From NCBI GenBank assembly GCA_028693235.1, contig JAQUVW010000001.1, forward strand, positions 567,106-631,105: a DNA stretch of 64,000 nucleotides. Reading direction: 5' to 3'. The notes under the pieces were generated by a model. The model did not search any database, was not told the DNA's origin, and saw only the letters and a program-made list of their open reading frames with translations. The DNA is from Candidatus Gastranaerophilales bacterium. GTDB taxonomy: Bacteria; Cyanobacteriota; Vampirovibrionia; Gastranaerophilales; Gastranaerophilaceae. Positions 62,862 to 64,000 of the stretch are shown here, piece after piece; the first letter of the stretch is position 1; each line of letters opens with the position of its first letter. The position numbers and the translations under genes are program-made.

Positions 62862-63944
62862 TTATACAAAGAAAAAGTCAGTGTCACACATTGCTTCCGT
62901 ATAATGTCTGCAGTATAACTTGTAATTAGGATTAAGACTCATAATATAAGTATATATTTCACAAAAATCCTCAGGTTTATGATAAACGGATATTGCCAAC
63001 TTTGGTTTGTAGTTTTTTATCGTATTTTTGCACCCTTCCAGGGCTTTCATTTCAAAACCTTCTAAATCCATTTTTATAAGAGTTGGAATGTCAGAAATAA
63101 CATCATCAATTTTTACAGTTTCGACTTCTTCATTTCCAGAATCAGCGATAGTTGTTGCTGCAGAATTAAACGTACAATATAAAGTTTCTGTAGCGTCAGA
63201 AACACCCTTTTGTATAAAGTCGATTTTAGGATTATTGTTTAATCTCAACTTAGCCTTTGTCATATTTGCTAGACATGGCTCAAAGAAATATACCTTTTTA
63301 AATTGAGGGCAACGGGAAATAAATTCTTCAGTCGTATCGCCATCAAAACCTCCACAATCGAGAAATACTTCGTCATCACCCAATTTAATAAAATCTTCAA
63401 AGTACTGTTCTTTTCGGATAAATTTATAATTTTTAAGATATTTGTTGTCAGCAACTATTCGGTAAGAAAGAACATCTGACAATACTTTTTTAGATTCTTC
63501 ATCATTTAATTTTTTAAAAATGTCTTCAAATATGTGTTTCTTGTCAAAGAGCTCATTTCTAGTTTCTAAGACAAAATAGGGGAATTCGAATCTGTTGTTG
63601 TCATAGTGACATAAGTCAAAATAGGAAATAATATTATAAATGCCAGCATTATTGAGGTTTTTATTTGCAGTTTTGGTTAATGAATCGATGATTGTATTAA
63701 CGACAACAGCGTTTTCAGGTACATCAAATCTTTTTATTATTTTAGCATTCATAAACTCTGTTTTATCTGTATAATCATCAATTATATATTGGACATTAAG
63801 TTGTTTACAAATGGATTCAGACTGTTTGTTACAGCCCAATACATACTTAATATCAGAGTTTAAAAATTGCTCGACCATTTTTTTAGTTAGAGCGTCTAAT
63901 TCATAATTTTTATACTCTTTTATTATTTTTTCTATGATTGACAT
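62862..63944 (-). CDS. FkbM-family methyltransferase with N-terminal extension
   Basis: The C-terminal half (about residues 185-340) is an SAM-dependent methyltransferase of the FkbM type: EVFLDCGGFDGDTTEEFI near 190, a KVYFFEPC segment, and LIKMDLEGFEMKALEGC. These enzymes often O-methylate sugars of surface glycans. The first 180 residues are an unusual extension with KYVLGCNKQSESICKQL, perhaps a sugar-nucleotide or recognition domain. AAAGGAG precedes the ATG. A perfect 15-bp dyad lies 22 bases upstream of the start. Confidence 0.85.
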   Translation of the reverse strand: MSIIEKIIKEYKNYELDALTKKMVEQFLNSDIKYVLGCNKQSESICKQLNVQYIIDDYTDKTEFMNAKIIKRFDVPENAVVVNTIIDSLTKTANKNLNNAGIYNIISYFDLCHYDNNRFEFPYFVLETRNELFDKKHIFEDIFKKLNDEESKKVLSDVLSYRIVADNKYLKNYKFIRKEQYFEDFIKLGDDEVFLDCGGFDGDTTEEFISRCPQFKKVYFFEPCLANMTKAKLRLNNNPKIDFIQKGVSDATETLYCTFNSAATTIADSGNEEVETVKIDDVISDIPTLIKMDLEGFEMKALEGCKNTIKNYKPKLAISVYHKPEDFCEIYTYIMSLNPNYKLYCRHYTEAMCDTDFFFV

Positions 63945-63965
63945 TAATTACTCCTTTTATAATGT

Positions 63966-63996
63966 CAATGCAACATTATAATATAATGTTGCATTG
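63966..63996. promoter_or_regulatory. Perfect 15-bp inverted repeat upstream of the FkbM gene
   Basis: CAATGCAACATTATA and TATAATGTTGCATTG are exact reverse complements, separated by one A (63981). A TATAAT element lies inside each arm. The dyad ends 22 bases before the ATG on the minus strand, so it may be an operator over the promoter or a hairpin in the leader. No T-run follows, so it is not a terminator. Confidence 0.7.
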
Positions 63997-64000
63997 TAAT

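Overview
The window is a stretch of low-GC chromosome, roughly one third G+C, densely packed with about 65 genes on both strands. The best guess for the source is a non-photosynthetic relative of the cyanobacteria, of the gut Melainabacteria/Vampirovibrionia type (Gastranaerophilales-like). Four things point that way: a Ycf23/DUF561 protein otherwise typical of cyanobacteria and plastids; a full three-domain NifU beside NifS; an [FeFe]-hydrogenase maturase (HydG), which suits an anaerobic fermenter; and LptF/G and MlaA proteins, which imply an outer membrane. Several lineage-specific proteins also carry a short F-K-G-like tag near the N-terminus. This placement is inference from gene families; no rRNA gene is present to settle it.

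Layout. 1-6.6 kb: nifS (cut by the window edge), nifU, two related small helical proteins, an LptF/G permease, a sugar-binding protein and rarA. 6.6-18.1 kb: a TPR - class V aminotransferase - serA operon, a phosphohexomutase - sppA - Yip1 - repeat-protein operon, a lone sugar ABC permease, a possible small RNA and pth. 18.2-28 kb: a tandem-HTH regulator, a metallophosphoesterase, a KAPA-synthase-like enzyme, tRNA-Arg, a GNAT enzyme, Mrp/ApbC, a C_GCAxxG_C_C protein, a large EF-hand/coiled-coil protein, a TSCPD protein and an MlaA-alpha/beta-hydrolase fusion. 28-38 kb: a metal exporter, an EF-hand zinc metallopeptidase, hydG, a membrane protein, a tiny gene with its own terminator, panE, a cupin chimera and a DEAD-box helicase. 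38-56 kb: tRNA-Val with an odd anticodon loop, an alpha-oxoamine synthase/epimerase pair, tRNA-Asn, pdxJ, ycf23, a TOPRIM protein, a peptide-binding protein, NfeD-stomatin, a cysteine amidase, miaB, a parvulin - pepP - trmH operon, pcrA and a SLOG protein. 56-64 kb: an FAD oxidoreductase, a gene-poor AT-rich stretch with a repeated 12-mer, and a surface-glycan or glycosylation cluster (GT2, GT-like, DegT aminotransferase, radical SAM/SPASM, FkbM methyltransferase) ending in a perfect 15-bp dyad.

How the parts fit. NifS/NifU, Mrp and HydG form an Fe-S supply and user set. SerA with the adjoining aminotransferase can make the first two steps of serine synthesis. LptF/G, the MlaA fusion, the alpha-oxoamine synthase/epimerase pair and the 3' glycan cluster all bear on the outer envelope. 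No transposase, integrase, phage structural gene or CRISPR array was found. The most unusual items are the MlaA-hydrolase fusion, the EF-hand zinc metallopeptidase, the F-K-G-tagged proteins, the paired small helical proteins, the 28-codon gene with a cysteine-rich alternate frame, the C33 tRNA-Val and the terminal dyad.
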